Assembly (NCBI GenBank): GCA_002390225.1
Contig: DGOW01000035.1
Location: 13,636-56,485 of the forward strand
From: Gemmatimonadales bacterium UBA4456
GTDB lineage: Bacteria; Gemmatimonadota; Gemmatimonadetes; Longimicrobiales; Gaopeijiaceae
DNA: 42,850 bases
Reading direction: 5' to 3'
Position numbers and translations under genes: made by a program. The notes beneath the pieces were generated by a model. It searched no databases, was not told the origin of the DNA, and worked only from the letters and a program-made list of their open reading frames with translations. Below, in pieces: positions 33,460-42,760 of the stretch (positions are counted from its first letter, which is position 1; each line of letters starts with the position of its first letter).

Positions 33460-33623
33460 GGAGGTGCGGCGGCGGGGGGTGGGACAACGGAAAGAAAGCG
33501 GAGCCGACAGGATTCGCCACCCCTTGGATCGGCGACGTCGCCGAGGTGTTGCCCCTCCCTCGGGGCATCGCGACAATTCTCGCATATGGCGCTCCGGCCG
33601 TCTCCTCGACACCTGGACCCTGC

Positions 33624-35042
33624 ATGCTCCGCACCAAGATCGTCTGCACGATCGGCCCGGCCAGCTCTGACTGGGAGACCATTCTTGCAATGGTTCGCGG
33701 GGGCATGAACCTCGCTCGGGTCAACATGTCGCACGGCGAGCGTGCGGATCATGCGCGAACGATCGCCACCGTGCGGGAGGCGGCCCGTGAGGTGGGGAAG
33801 CCTGTCGCCGTGCTGATCGATCTACAAGGGCCAAAAATCCGGGTGGGCAAGTTGGTCGAGCCGATCAGCCTTCAGCCGGGGGACCAGGTGGTTGTGGCTC
33901 CGGAACAGAGTGCGACGGGCGACGAGATCCCGACCACCTATGCCCCGCTCGCTGAGGAGATCATCTCAAACGACGTCGTTCTGCTCGATGATGGTCATCT
34001 CGAGTTTCGGTGCATTCGCACCGAGGGAGACCGAACCGTCTTCGAGGTGCTCAGGGGTGGTTTACTCAAGAGCAACAAGGGCATCAACCTGCCCACGGTG
34101 AACGTGAAGGCGCCCTCGCTCACTGAAAAAGACCTCGAAGACCTCGACTTTGCTCTCGAGCAAAACGCCGAGTACATCGGGCTCTCGTTCGTGCGCGAGC
34201 CCGAGGACGTCAGGGATCTCAAGAGGCGGGTGGGTGATCGCGCCCTGATCGTCGCCAAGATCGAAAAGGTGCAGGCTCTTCGCATGATTGATGAGGTCCT
34301 GGCCGCGACGGACGCAGTCATGGTGGCCCGCGGTGACCTCGGGGTCGAGCTTCCATTCGAACGTGTGCCGCTCGCGCAGAAGCGCATCATCCAGCTTGCG
34401 AACTACCATGGCCGACCGGTCATTACCGCGACGCAGATGCTGGAGTCGATGATCGAGAACACCCGGCCTACGCGCGCAGAGGCGTCGGACGTGGCGAACG
34501 CGATTCTTGACGGATCCGATGCGGTGATGCTGTCAGGCGAGACCGCAGTGGGGAAGTACCCGCTCAAGGCACTCGCCGCGCTCGTCGACATCGGCACGGA
34601 GATCGAGCGCAGCGGCTTCCTCGAGCGAGGTCCACGCTACTTGACCGCGCCAGGTTTGCGTAATCGTGGCGGTGCGACGCGCAGAGAGCATGCGGTCGCG
34701 GCGGCGACGGTCGACGCGGCAAAACAGATCGGAGCGCCAGCGATCGTGGTCATTTCGCGGTCTGGTTTCTCGGCCCGTCTCGTCTCGTCGTACCGCCCGT
34801 CGATGCCGGTCTTCGCGGTGACAACGCAGGAGTCGACCTTCCGGCAGCTTGCGGCCGTCTGGGGCGTCCACCCTGTTCTGGCCGAGGACGTCGACGTCAC
34901 CTACGAGGAGCTGTCCCGGGTCGGCAGGCAGGCTGTTGTGGCGAGCGGAGTAGGCGAACGGGGGGCGTCTGTTGCGATCACGGCCGGATTTCCGTTCCAG
35001 AAGTCGGGCTCGACCAACAACATGCGCCTCGATCGGCTCTGA
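33624..35042 (+). CDS. pyk: Pyruvate kinase
   Basis: The enzyme converts phosphoenolpyruvate and ADP to pyruvate and ATP. The 472-residue protein starts RTKIVCTIGPASSDWE and shows R32, N34 and S36 (LARVNMSHGE), LIDLQGPKIRVG, IVAKIEKVQALRMIDE with the catalytic Lys/Glu region, and VMVARGDLGVELPFERVP. It also has TATQMLESMIENTRPTRAEA and MLSGETAVGKYP. A C-terminal domain with AIVVISRSGFSARLVSSYRP follows. ATG 33624 is chosen from the conserved start of the fold; the longer frame from 33546 adds a non-conserved stretch. It is the first gene of a run with the MBL hydrolase and pgi, and it diverges from rnd with 164 bases between. Confidence 0.96.
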   Translation: MLRTKIVCTIGPASSDWETILAMVRGGMNLARVNMSHGERADHARTIATVREAAREVGKPVAVLIDLQGPKIRVGKLVEPISLQPGDQVVVAPEQSATGDEIPTTYAPLAEEIISNDVVLLDDGHLEFRCIRTEGDRTVFEVLRGGLLKSNKGINLPTVNVKAPSLTEKDLEDLDFALEQNAEYIGLSFVREPEDVRDLKRRVGDRALIVAKIEKVQALRMIDEVLAATDAVMVARGDLGVELPFERVPLAQKRIIQLANYHGRPVITATQMLESMIENTRPTRAEASDVANAILDGSDAVMLSGETAVGKYPLKALAALVDIGTEIERSGFLERGPRYLTAPGLRNRGGATRREHAVAAATVDAAKQIGAPAIVVISRSGFSARLVSSYRPSMPVFAVTTQESTFRQLAAVWGVHPVLAEDVDVTYEELSRVGRQAVVASGVGERGASVAITAGFPFQKSGSTNNMRLDRL

Positions 35043-35044
35043 GG

Positions 35045-35821
35045 GTGAAACTCACCTTCCTCGGTACCGGCACGTCGTTTGGCGTACCCGTCGTCGGCTG
35101 CGACTGCTCCACCTGTACGTCAGGAGACGCCCGGGACCATCGCACTCGCCACGGTGCGCTCGTCGAGCTGCCCGGGGGTCGACTCCTCGTCGACGCGCCA
35201 CCTGAACTGCGCCTCCAGTTGCTCGCTGCCGAGGTGGGCTCGATTGACGCTCTGTGGCTCACGCACGATCACGCCGACCATGTGCACGGAATCGATGACG
35301 TCCGGGCGTTCACCGCGCGTAGTGGAGACCTTCCCACCTGGACGGCGCAAGAGTACGTGAACAGCCTGCACGAGCGCTTCCGGTACATCTTCGACGATTC
35401 GGTCCAGCCACCGCTGGGGAGCTCGAAGCCCCGGATCGTTCTCAACACGTTCGAGCCCAATACGGCGGTTACCATCCTGGGGGAGGAGTTCATCCCGGTA
35501 CGTGTCCCGCACGGTGGGCCGATGGTCTACGGATTTCGTGTCGGAAACCTCGGGTATGTCACGGATGCGAAGACATTGCCGGCCGATGCTCTCGACGTAC
35601 TCAGAGGGGTAGAAGTCCTCGTACTCAACGCTCTCTGGTTCGGGCGCCCTCACGGTTCGCACTTCAACATCGAGGAGGCGATCGAGGCGGCGAGGCAGGT
35701 TGGCGCGAAGGTTACCTACCTCACTCACCTTACGCACCGCGTTCGACACACGGAGCTGCTCGAGCGACTGCCGGCCGGCGTCCTGCCAGCCTACGACGGA
35801 CTCACCGTGGAGATCGGATGA
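35045..35821 (+). CDS. Metallo-beta-lactamase-fold hydrolase, PhnP-like
   Basis: The 258-residue protein has the MBL fold with FLGTGTSFGVPVVGCDC at the start, the metal motif THDHADHVHGIDDV, VPHGGPMVYGFRV and NALWFGRPHGSHFN. The Cys pair CDCSTC near residue 20 is a zinc-binding feature found in PhnP-type phosphodiesterases. PhnP hydrolyses 5-phosphoribosyl 1,2-cyclic phosphate. No phn gene is nearby, so this copy may act on another cyclic phosphodiester. The GTG at 35045 is 2 bases after the pyk stop, and its own stop overlaps the pgi ATG. The gene is thus locked between two glycolytic genes. Confidence 0.85.
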   Translation: MKLTFLGTGTSFGVPVVGCDCSTCTSGDARDHRTRHGALVELPGGRLLVDAPPELRLQLLAAEVGSIDALWLTHDHADHVHGIDDVRAFTARSGDLPTWTAQEYVNSLHERFRYIFDDSVQPPLGSSKPRIVLNTFEPNTAVTILGEEFIPVRVPHGGPMVYGFRVGNLGYVTDAKTLPADALDVLRGVEVLVLNALWFGRPHGSHFNIEEAIEAARQVGAKVTYLTHLTHRVRHTELLERLPAGVLPAYDGLTVEIG

Positions 35822-37209
35822 CAGAACGGATTCGCTTCGACTTCGGGAATCTCATGGCGTCGGGTGTCGAGGGTGGGGTCGACGCCTCAGTACTCGAGGG
35901 CGCGCTCGCCGACGGCTTCAGGGATGCCCACGCGTCCGTGGTGGCACGTCACAAGCGTGGAGATCTGGGCTTTCTCGATCTTCCCTATGCCGCCGAGACC
36001 CTATCTCGGGTGACAGAGCTCGCCGACGGATTCGCGCAGTGGTTCGAGGACGTCGTCGTACTCGGCATCGGCGGCTCTGGCCTCGGCGCGACGGCGCTGA
36101 AGGAGGCGCTGTTGGGTCCGTTCTGGAATGCCATGACCGACGAGGAGCGCGATCATTTCCCCCGCCTCCACGTCGTGGACAACCCGGACCCGCACACGTT
36201 CCGAATGCTCCTGGATCGTCTGGAGCCCGGGCGTACACTGTTCAACGTCGTCAGCAAATCGGGCGCGACCGCCGAGACCATGTCGCAGTACCTGGTTGCT
36301 CGAGCCTGGATCGAGGGAGCGGTGGACGACGACAAGGTCCGGGGGCATTTCCTCTTTACGACCGATCCCGCGGACGGCGTGCTGCGTCAGATCGGAGATG
36401 CCGAGGGGATGCCGATGCTGCCGGTGCCGCCCAATGTAGGTGGGCGCTTTTCGGTGCTTTCTCCGGTCGGTCTGTTTCCAGCAGCTGTGTGCGGCGTGGC
36501 ACTCGACGAGATCCTTGCTGGTGCCGGTGACATGGAGCAGCGCTGCCAGACCGACGAGATCGCTGAGAACCCGGCAGGGGCGCTTGCGGCGCTCCTGCAC
36601 TATGCCGACACGACCGATGGTCGACCGATCCATGTGCTGATGCCGTACGCCGATCGTCTGCGACCGGTCGCACTCTGGTTCCAGCAGCTCTGGGCCGAGA
36701 GTCTCGGCAAGGCCGTACTTCTATCCGGCGAAGAGCGGGCAACTGGACCGACCCCGTTAGCCGCCCTCGGTGCGACCGACCAGCACTCGCTGCTCCAGCT
36801 TCTTATGGAAGGGCCACAGGACAAGGTCGTCCTGTTCGTGGACGTGGATGATCCAGGGGCGCAGGTGGACATCCCGTCCCGGCATCCTGGAATCCCGGCG
36901 CTCGCCTATCTGGGTGGTCACTCCATGGGAGACCTCCTGAACACCGAGCGAGCCGCGACCGCCGAGGCACTGCGCCGAGGGGGGAGGCCCAATGCAACCC
37001 TCCATCTGCCACGCATTGGGGCCCATGAACTCGGTCAACTGCTCATGCTCTTCCAGATCGCCACGGTCTACGCCGGCGCCATGTACGGGGTCGACCCGCT
37101 GAACCAGCCTGGGGTGGAGCTGAGCAAAAGGCTCACCTATGGCCTCATGGGCCGTGAGGGTAGCGAGGTGCCTGAGATGCCTGAACCTGATCCGCGTTGG
37201 GTCCTGTAG
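35818..37209 (+). CDS. pgi: Glucose-6-phosphate isomerase
   Basis: Pgi interconverts glucose 6-phosphate and fructose 6-phosphate. The 463-residue protein has both SIS subdomains, with VVLGIGGSGLGATALKEALL, NVVSKSGATAETMSQYLV, VGGRFSVLSPVGLFPAA, QQLWAESLGKAV (catalytic Glu) and a C-terminal GVELSKRLTYGLMG with the catalytic Lys. Its length fits the shorter bacterial form of about 450 residues rather than the 550-residue E. coli form. The ATG overlaps the hydrolase stop. A short imperfect hairpin (37210-37225) directly follows the stop. Confidence 0.96.
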   Translation: MTERIRFDFGNLMASGVEGGVDASVLEGALADGFRDAHASVVARHKRGDLGFLDLPYAAETLSRVTELADGFAQWFEDVVVLGIGGSGLGATALKEALLGPFWNAMTDEERDHFPRLHVVDNPDPHTFRMLLDRLEPGRTLFNVVSKSGATAETMSQYLVARAWIEGAVDDDKVRGHFLFTTDPADGVLRQIGDAEGMPMLPVPPNVGGRFSVLSPVGLFPAAVCGVALDEILAGAGDMEQRCQTDEIAENPAGALAALLHYADTTDGRPIHVLMPYADRLRPVALWFQQLWAESLGKAVLLSGEERATGPTPLAALGATDQHSLLQLLMEGPQDKVVLFVDVDDPGAQVDIPSRHPGIPALAYLGGHSMGDLLNTERAATAEALRRGGRPNATLHLPRIGAHELGQLLMLFQIATVYAGAMYGVDPLNQPGVELSKRLTYGLMGREGSEVPEMPEPDPRWVL

Positions 37210-37303
37210 CACTCTCCGGAGGGTGAGGTGTTGTCGGGGTGCTCGCAGGTTATCTTGAGTTAGCTCCTATCGATGGACGAGTCTCAGTGGAAGGGAGACG
37301 AAA

Positions 37304-37720
37304 ATGAGAGACCAGGACGACGTCCCCTACATCGTCATAGAACGTGATTCCGGTGGGGGGCTCGGTTCGTTCGTGCTCGGTGCCATGGTCGGCGCCGGAC
37401 TCGCCCTGCTTTTCGCACCCAAGACAGGGGAGGAGACTCAGGAAGAGCTCAGGGAGCAGGCACGCAAACTCCGCATTGTGGCTGAGGAACGAGTGCGTGA
37501 GGCACAGCGACAGCTCGAAGATCGACTCGACGTCGCGCGGGATGGTGTGACGTCTCGGTATGACGAGGTCCGAGACGCGGTCAGCACAGGTCGGGAAGCT
37601 GCTGTGGAGGCCCGAGGCGATCTAGAGGAACGTCTCGAACGCTCCAAGGCCGCGTACCGCGCGGGCGTCGCTGCGGCGCGTGAGTCCGTCGCGGCCGGGG
37701 CCGAGGACGCCGAAGACTGA
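37304..37720 (+). CDS. YtxH-domain protein
   Basis: The 138-residue protein has one N-terminal glycine-rich membrane helix, GSFVLGAMVGAGLALLFAPK followed by TGEETQEELREQA. This is the YtxH signature. A long, highly charged helical region rich in Arg and Glu follows. Such small membrane proteins are often induced by envelope stress, but the molecular role is unknown. The ATG at 37304 has an excellent ribosome site (GGGAG at 37293-37297, 6 bases upstream). It starts a new run after the 94-base gap behind pgi. Confidence 0.85.
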   Translation: MRDQDDVPYIVIERDSGGGLGSFVLGAMVGAGLALLFAPKTGEETQEELREQARKLRIVAEERVREAQRQLEDRLDVARDGVTSRYDEVRDAVSTGREAAVEARGDLEERLERSKAAYRAGVAAARESVAAGAEDAED

Positions 37721-37755
37721 CGACGAACGCGACCGGACTGTCCGAGTCGCGCGGG

Positions 37756-38664
37756 GTGTCAGCCGGTAAGCCGCGCCACCATCGCTGCGGGTACCGGGTC
37801 AGGGAGTACCTCAGGCGTCTCGTCGAAAAATGCGACGATGATGAAGTGCTCTTCATGGCGGGGGCGGTGGCATTCAACCTGGTCATGGCGCTCTTACCGC
37901 TGGTCGTGCTCGGGATCGGAATCATCGGCTTCGTGTTGGCACGGTACGCCGATCCGACTGACGCGGTTCTCGGGCTTCTCGGTCAGAACCTCCCCACCGG
38001 TGCCGGCGTCGAACTCACGGGGTTCGTGGGTGAACTGACCCAGGGACTTATGGCGAGTCGGACCAGCTTCACGATCGCCGGCTCCATCTTTCTGCTCTGG
38101 GTCGCGACCCGCCTCTCGGGCTCTCTGCGCGTGGTACTGCGAGAGATCTTCGATATCGGTTTCAAACGAAACCCGATTCACGGAAAGCTCTTCGACATCG
38201 CTGCGGTGCTCATTGGTTTCGTGCTTCTGACGATGAATCTGAGTGCCACGGTCTTCATTACGGCGGCGATGCGGTTCGGGGTCGACATCCTTCTGCTTGA
38301 AGGCTTCGCCGTATCATTCGCGGATCAGTTGCTGGGCATAAGCATTTCGTTCGTCTCCATCTGGGCGCTTCTGTTCTTCCTCTACCGGTATGTGCCGGCG
38401 CGGCCGATCTCGAGGCGTACGGCGATGATCGCGGCGACCTTCGCCGCCATCGCCCACGAATCCCTGAAATTCGGCTTCTCCTGGTATGCGACTGAGGTGG
38501 CGAATTACGGCTCTACGCTTGGGAATCTGGCCAATGTGGCCGTTCTTCTGTTCTGGATCTATTACGAATCGCTAGTGTTCATTATTGGTGGTGAGGTCGG
38601 TCAGATATCTACGATGCGCAAGGCGAGTCGGGTGGGGGTCGTGACCTTCGAAGAAGAAGCATGA
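37756..38664 (+). CDS. YihY/BrkB-family inner membrane protein
   Basis: The 302-residue protein has about six hydrophobic helices. Family motifs include DDDEVLFMAGAVAFNLVMAL near the N-terminus, FLYRYVPARPISRRTAMIAA and a C-terminal LFWIYYESLVFIIGGEVGQ. The family was once annotated as ribonuclease BN, which is incorrect; the actual function is unknown, with a transport or envelope role likely. The start is GTG at 37756, 35 bases after the YtxH gene. It precedes smpB by 13 bases in the same direction. Confidence 0.9.
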   Translation: MSAGKPRHHRCGYRVREYLRRLVEKCDDDEVLFMAGAVAFNLVMALLPLVVLGIGIIGFVLARYADPTDAVLGLLGQNLPTGAGVELTGFVGELTQGLMASRTSFTIAGSIFLLWVATRLSGSLRVVLREIFDIGFKRNPIHGKLFDIAAVLIGFVLLTMNLSATVFITAAMRFGVDILLLEGFAVSFADQLLGISISFVSIWALLFFLYRYVPARPISRRTAMIAATFAAIAHESLKFGFSWYATEVANYGSTLGNLANVAVLLFWIYYESLVFIIGGEVGQISTMRKASRVGVVTFEEEA

Positions 38665-38677
38665 CGAGGTTCCTTCG

Positions 38678-39139
38678 GTGAAGGCTCCGGACGGACGCAA
38701 CGTGGTCGCCCGCAATCGGAAGGCACGCCATGAGTACGAGATCTTGGACACCTATGAGGCCGGCATCGCGTTGAAGGGGCCCGAGGTGAAGTCCCTTCGA
38801 GCTGGAGGGGTCTCGTTTCAGGATGCGTTCGCACGCGTGGACAATGGAGAGGTTTGGCTGCACAGCCTCCACATCAGTCCGTATGAGCAGGCGAATCAGT
38901 TCAACGTGGACCCGGTGCGCCGTCGGCGTCTGCTCCTGAACCGTCAGGAGATCCGGCAACTCGCAGTCAAGACTGAGGAAAAAGGCCTCACGCTGGTCCC
39001 GCTCGAAATCTACTTCGTCCGCGGCCGTGCCAAGCTCCAGTTGGCCGTGGGCCGGGGGAAGAAGCTGCATGACAAGCGTGAGACGCTGAAACGACGGCAG
39101 CAGGATCGGGAGGCACGTCGGGCCATGGAGACGCGATGA
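38678..39139 (+). CDS. smpB: SsrA-binding protein
   Basis: SmpB binds tmRNA and brings it to stalled ribosomes during trans-translation. The 153-residue protein shows NRKARHEYEILDTYEAGIAL, GPEVKSLRAGGVSFQDAFAR, the LLLNRQEI and LVPLEIYFVRGRAKLQLAVG strands, and the basic tail GRGKKLHDKRETLKRRQQ that enters the decoding site. Length is typical. The start is GTG at 38678. The stop overlaps the amidase ATG by four bases. The tmRNA gene (ssrA) is not in the window. Confidence 0.96.
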   Translation: MKAPDGRNVVARNRKARHEYEILDTYEAGIALKGPEVKSLRAGGVSFQDAFARVDNGEVWLHSLHISPYEQANQFNVDPVRRRRLLLNRQEIRQLAVKTEEKGLTLVPLEIYFVRGRAKLQLAVGRGKKLHDKRETLKRRQQDREARRAMETR

Positions 39140-40521
39140 AGGTTGGTGAGAGATTGTGGAGTGGCGTGTGTGTGGCCCTGACGCTTGCTGCTGCGAACTC
39201 ACTGCACGCCCAGGATCGCCCGCGCCTCGAGATCGAGCGTGAGGACGGTTCGTCGGGCACGGTCACAGTCCAGTTCGATCGGGGCTACGCGAGCGTCGCG
39301 GTGTCGACCCTCGAGGATCTCGGGTGGACGGTCGAGGAGGGCTCCAGAGGCTTGCTCCTCGGCGCGGCTGGAGAGATCAGCGTGTCCTTCCGGTTGGATT
39401 CACCCTTCTTCCGCTGGGACGGCGTCGTACTTCAGATGACTGACGCGCCGTACCGGACTGGCGGCTCCTCCTGGATTCCCCTTCAGTTCCTCACGGACTT
39501 TCTGCCGCGCCGTCTTCCGGGGCTCTATGACTTTGTGGGTGAGGACAGCCTGCTTCGAGCCGGGGACATCGCGCTTCTGAGTGCCGGCGAGCTCGCTCAG
39601 CTGGAGGCCGAGGTGAACGCGGACATGAATCCCGTTCCGGACGTGTTGTCCGATGAGCCGGCGAGGAATGAGGATCCGGTACCTTCCCGAGCCGAGGCAG
39701 CCGCCACCGTCACCACTGCCGTTGATGTGGTCGCGGCGATCGCATCCTCTGACAACGGAAATACTGCCGAGGAAATCCGGAATATGGGCCCCTCCGCCTA
39801 CGATGGCGTGCGCGTCGTGGTCATCGATGCGGGCCACGGTGGTGAGGATCCCGGTGCACTTTCACCCGCTGGGGCGCGGGAGAAGACCGTCGCGCTGGCG
39901 ATTGCGCTCCAATTGGAGGAGTCGCTCGCAGGTGAGCCCGGGCTCGAAGTGCACATGATCCGGGACGACGACACTTTCGTCGACGTCTGGGAACGAGGGC
40001 AGCTCGCGACCGATTGGAAAGGAGAGCGACCGGGCATCTTCGTATCGATCCACGCCAACTCGTTCCCCGCACGTCGCGAGGCTCGAGGCTTCGAGACCTA
40101 CTTTCTTTCCGATGCACGAACGGAGCACGAACGCAGGGTGTCCGCAATCGAGAATGCCCCGCTGAACATGAGCACGGAGAACGTGGACGAAGACCAGCTC
40201 GCTGACATGGACTTCATCTTGCGGGACCTGCGAAACTACGAGTACGCACACTGGTCCGAGGACCTCGCGAGCCTGGTGCAGGACGAGCTCAGCGACTTCC
40301 ATCCGGGTCCGAATCGAGGAGTGAAGCAGGGTGTGCTGGCTGTACTCACGAACGCGCTGATGCCGTCGGTCTTGATCGAGATGGGGTATCTCTCGAACGC
40401 CGCGGAGGCCCAGCTTCTCAACGAGGGCGAGTTTCATGCCAGTTCGGGCGACGCGATCGCGGATGCCGTAATGCGGTTCTTCGACCGTTACCCGCCCGGA
40501 GGCGGCACGAGGCAGCAGTGA
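39136..40521 (+). CDS. N-acetylmuramoyl-L-alanine amidase (Amidase_3)
   Basis: The 461-residue exported enzyme has a signal peptide (cleaved near LHAQ) and an N-terminal beta-rich domain (about 28-140) resembling copper-amine-oxidase N-terminal-like domains. An acidic linker follows, then the zinc amidase domain (about 225-455). Zinc and catalytic residues are H234 (VIDAGHGGEDPGA), E249 (REKTVALAIA), H306 (VSIHANSF) and E415 (VLIEMGYLSNAAEA). It splits the bond between MurNAc and L-Ala in peptidoglycan, for cell separation or recycling. An autoinhibitory helix as in AmiC is not evident. ATG overlaps smpB and the stop overlaps the next GTG. Confidence 0.93.
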   Translation: MKVGERLWSGVCVALTLAAANSLHAQDRPRLEIEREDGSSGTVTVQFDRGYASVAVSTLEDLGWTVEEGSRGLLLGAAGEISVSFRLDSPFFRWDGVVLQMTDAPYRTGGSSWIPLQFLTDFLPRRLPGLYDFVGEDSLLRAGDIALLSAGELAQLEAEVNADMNPVPDVLSDEPARNEDPVPSRAEAAATVTTAVDVVAAIASSDNGNTAEEIRNMGPSAYDGVRVVVIDAGHGGEDPGALSPAGAREKTVALAIALQLEESLAGEPGLEVHMIRDDDTFVDVWERGQLATDWKGERPGIFVSIHANSFPARREARGFETYFLSDARTEHERRVSAIENAPLNMSTENVDEDQLADMDFILRDLRNYEYAHWSEDLASLVQDELSDFHPGPNRGVKQGVLAVLTNALMPSVLIEMGYLSNAAEAQLLNEGEFHASSGDAIADAVMRFFDRYPPGGGTRQQ

Positions 40522-41837
40522 GACGTTTGCTCGTCGTGACCGGCGCGCTCGCCATCGTGGGCTGTTCGTACCACAACGTCCTCTACAATGCGAACCAGCT
40601 TCTCTCTGAGGGAGAGGTCGCGCGCAGGGCCGGGCAGGACTCGCTGGCAACGGCACGGTACCTGGACGTCGTACGCAAGACCGGTGATGCGCTGCGGGAT
40701 CGCCCTGAGAGCGATTGGGCCGACCAGACGCTCGTGCTGCATGGGCGCGCGCGGTTCCGGCTCGGGGAGCTTCGGGCGGCTCAGGCGGCACTCCGTGACG
40801 CCGAGCGCTCGTTCCCGGAGGTCGCAGACGAGTCTCGCGTATATCTGGCCGCGATCCATGCCGAGGCTGGAGATGCGCGGTCCGCGATGGCGGAAGTGAA
40901 TCGGGCGTTGAGTGGTCCCTTGCCCCCTGAACCCCGGTCGGAGGCCCACCTGATTCGCGGTCGCCTCCTGCTCGAACGCGGTATGTTCGATGCGGGTGGC
41001 TGGGACCTGGATCGCGCGGCCGAGGCCGGCTTCGGGATCCGTATAGAAGCGGGAATAGAGCGGCTGCGCTGGTCTATCATGCATGAGGAAGAAGCCAGGA
41101 CTCGTGATGCGTTCGAGCGTCTCCTGAGGGACCCCAGGGGAGGTATTCGTCACGACACGGTGATGGGGCTCGTGGGTGCCGCAGCGGACGTGTGGGGTCA
41201 GGCTGCGGTTGCTTCCATGCTCGACGGAGTCCGGTCCTCACCATGGGACCGGGTCGCTCGTGGTAACGTTGCCCTGACCAGGGCGCGCATGCTGGACCAG
41301 GCCGGCGATACCACTGCGGCCCGGAAGCAGGCAATGGATGTAGCCTCTGGCCTCGGCATTGCGGCTGCGGATGCTCGCCTGTTGCTGGCGCGCTGGCAGC
41401 TCGAACGTGCCCGGGATCTCGATGCGGTGTACGGAGTTCGGACACTCCTTCTCCCGGCTGGTTCCGACACGCGGGCGGCGTTTCAGCTCGAGATGGTCGA
41501 GCGGATGGAGTCGTTTACCGGCTTGGGTTATACCCAGCCACTGGGCTTCTTCGCCGCGGCCGAAGTCGCTCGTGATCACCTCGGTGCTCAGTCTGTCGCG
41601 CGCGGACTCTTCCTCGCGTATGCGGCTGCGGCACCCGACGACCCGTGGGCACCTAAGGCACTGCTCGCGGCCCTCGACATCTCACCGGATGAAGGGGACC
41701 GCGCATGGCTTCGCGGACGTCTGGAGGCGAACCCGAACAGCCCTTACGTTCTGGCCATGTCTGGCGGGGCCTCTGCCGGATACCAGGAGCTGGAGGAGGA
41801 ACTGGACGTGCGGCTGAGAGGGCTGACCCAACGGTGA
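40518..41837 (+). CDS. TPR-like lipoprotein
   Basis: The 439-residue product begins with a lipoprotein signal (ALAIVGC, Cys near residue 16) and consists almost entirely of short amphipathic helices. TPR-like segments include LRAAQAALRDAERSFPEVA and HLIRGRLLLERGMFDAGGWD. It is likely anchored in the outer membrane and may act as a scaffold. The close coupling to the amidase (four-base GTGA overlap) suggests a role in peptidoglycan hydrolysis or its control, by analogy with TPR lipoproteins such as NlpI. That link is inferred from context only. The stop overlaps the pyrD GTG. Confidence 0.75.
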   Translation: MRRLLVVTGALAIVGCSYHNVLYNANQLLSEGEVARRAGQDSLATARYLDVVRKTGDALRDRPESDWADQTLVLHGRARFRLGELRAAQAALRDAERSFPEVADESRVYLAAIHAEAGDARSAMAEVNRALSGPLPPEPRSEAHLIRGRLLLERGMFDAGGWDLDRAAEAGFGIRIEAGIERLRWSIMHEEEARTRDAFERLLRDPRGGIRHDTVMGLVGAAADVWGQAAVASMLDGVRSSPWDRVARGNVALTRARMLDQAGDTTAARKQAMDVASGLGIAAADARLLLARWQLERARDLDAVYGVRTLLLPAGSDTRAAFQLEMVERMESFTGLGYTQPLGFFAAAEVARDHLGAQSVARGLFLAYAAAAPDDPWAPKALLAALDISPDEGDRAWLRGRLEANPNSPYVLAMSGGASAGYQELEEELDVRLRGLTQR

Positions 41838-42760
41838 GGCTTGCCACTCACGTACTGGGCGTCGAATTCCAGAATCCTGTGCTACTCGCTGCCGGCACGT
41901 GTGGATTCGGGATGGAGCTGGTCGACGTCCTGGACCTCGAGGCGCTTGGGGGGTTCGTGACGAAGTCGATCACACTCGAACGCCGGATGGGCAACCCGGC
42001 GCCCCGGGTTGCGGAGTTCGACGCAGGAATGATGAACTCGGTTGGATTGGCGAATCCCGGGCTTGAACGGGTGCGTGACGAGAAGCTCCCCTGGATTGCT
42101 GCAAACGTGCACCGTGCCAAGGTGCTCGTCAGTGTCGCTGGACATACCGTGCACGAGTACTACCAGCTCATCGAAGGGCTCGACCCATCCGACGGTTTCG
42201 TCGGCTTCGAGGTCAACCTTTCCTGCCCCAACGATGCGCGTCGTGACAGCGTCCCGTTTGCACTCGATCCCGATGCGGTGACTGAGATCGTATCCGGCTG
42301 CCGGGCGCGAACGGAGCGACCGATTTCCGCCAAGCTGGCGCCGAACGATCCGATGCTGGGCGAAACGGTGAGACGGGCCGAAGACGCGGGAGCGGACGCG
42401 ATTACACTCGTGAACACGCTCCCGGGGCTGCTTCTGGACACCGATTCTGGCAAGGCCCGGCTGGGCCAGGGGGCTGGCGGCGTCAGCGGCCCGGCTCTGC
42501 GCCCGGCGGGAATACGCGCGGTCCAGGAAGCCCGCTCGGCAACGCGGCTTCCCCTCCTCGGCGTGGGTGGTATCCTGGCACCCGAAGATGCGGTTGCCTA
42601 TGGGCGGGCGGGTGCGAACCTGGTTCAGATGGGTACCGCGACCTTCGCGGCGCCGAGAGCAGCCACAGATCTGATCGCGGGGCTCGAACGTTGGGGCCGC
42701 CGGCGGGGTGTTGCTGCCTGGGGTGACTTGTGTGCCGGGAACGATGGTGAGGTTCGATGA
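41834..42760 (+). CDS. pyrD: Dihydroorotate dehydrogenase, class 1
   Basis: PyrD oxidises dihydroorotate to orotate in pyrimidine synthesis. The 308-residue FMN protein shows NPVLLAAGTCGFGMEL, SITLERRMGNPAPRVAE, MMNSVGLANPG, FEVNLSCPND (active-site Cys typical of class 1), AKLAPND, ITLVNT and GVGGI. Its cytoplasmic, class 1B-like sequence usually works with PyrK as electron partner; PyrK is not in the window. GTG 41834 is chosen because the fold starts at RLATHVLG and it overlaps the upstream stop by four bases. A longer frame from 41705 lies inside the lipoprotein gene. It overlaps pyrF (ATGA). Confidence 0.94.
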   Translation: MRLATHVLGVEFQNPVLLAAGTCGFGMELVDVLDLEALGGFVTKSITLERRMGNPAPRVAEFDAGMMNSVGLANPGLERVRDEKLPWIAANVHRAKVLVSVAGHTVHEYYQLIEGLDPSDGFVGFEVNLSCPNDARRDSVPFALDPDAVTEIVSGCRARTERPISAKLAPNDPMLGETVRRAEDAGADAITLVNTLPGLLLDTDSGKARLGQGAGGVSGPALRPAGIRAVQEARSATRLPLLGVGGILAPEDAVAYGRAGANLVQMGTATFAAPRAATDLIAGLERWGRRRGVAAWGDLCAGNDGEVR

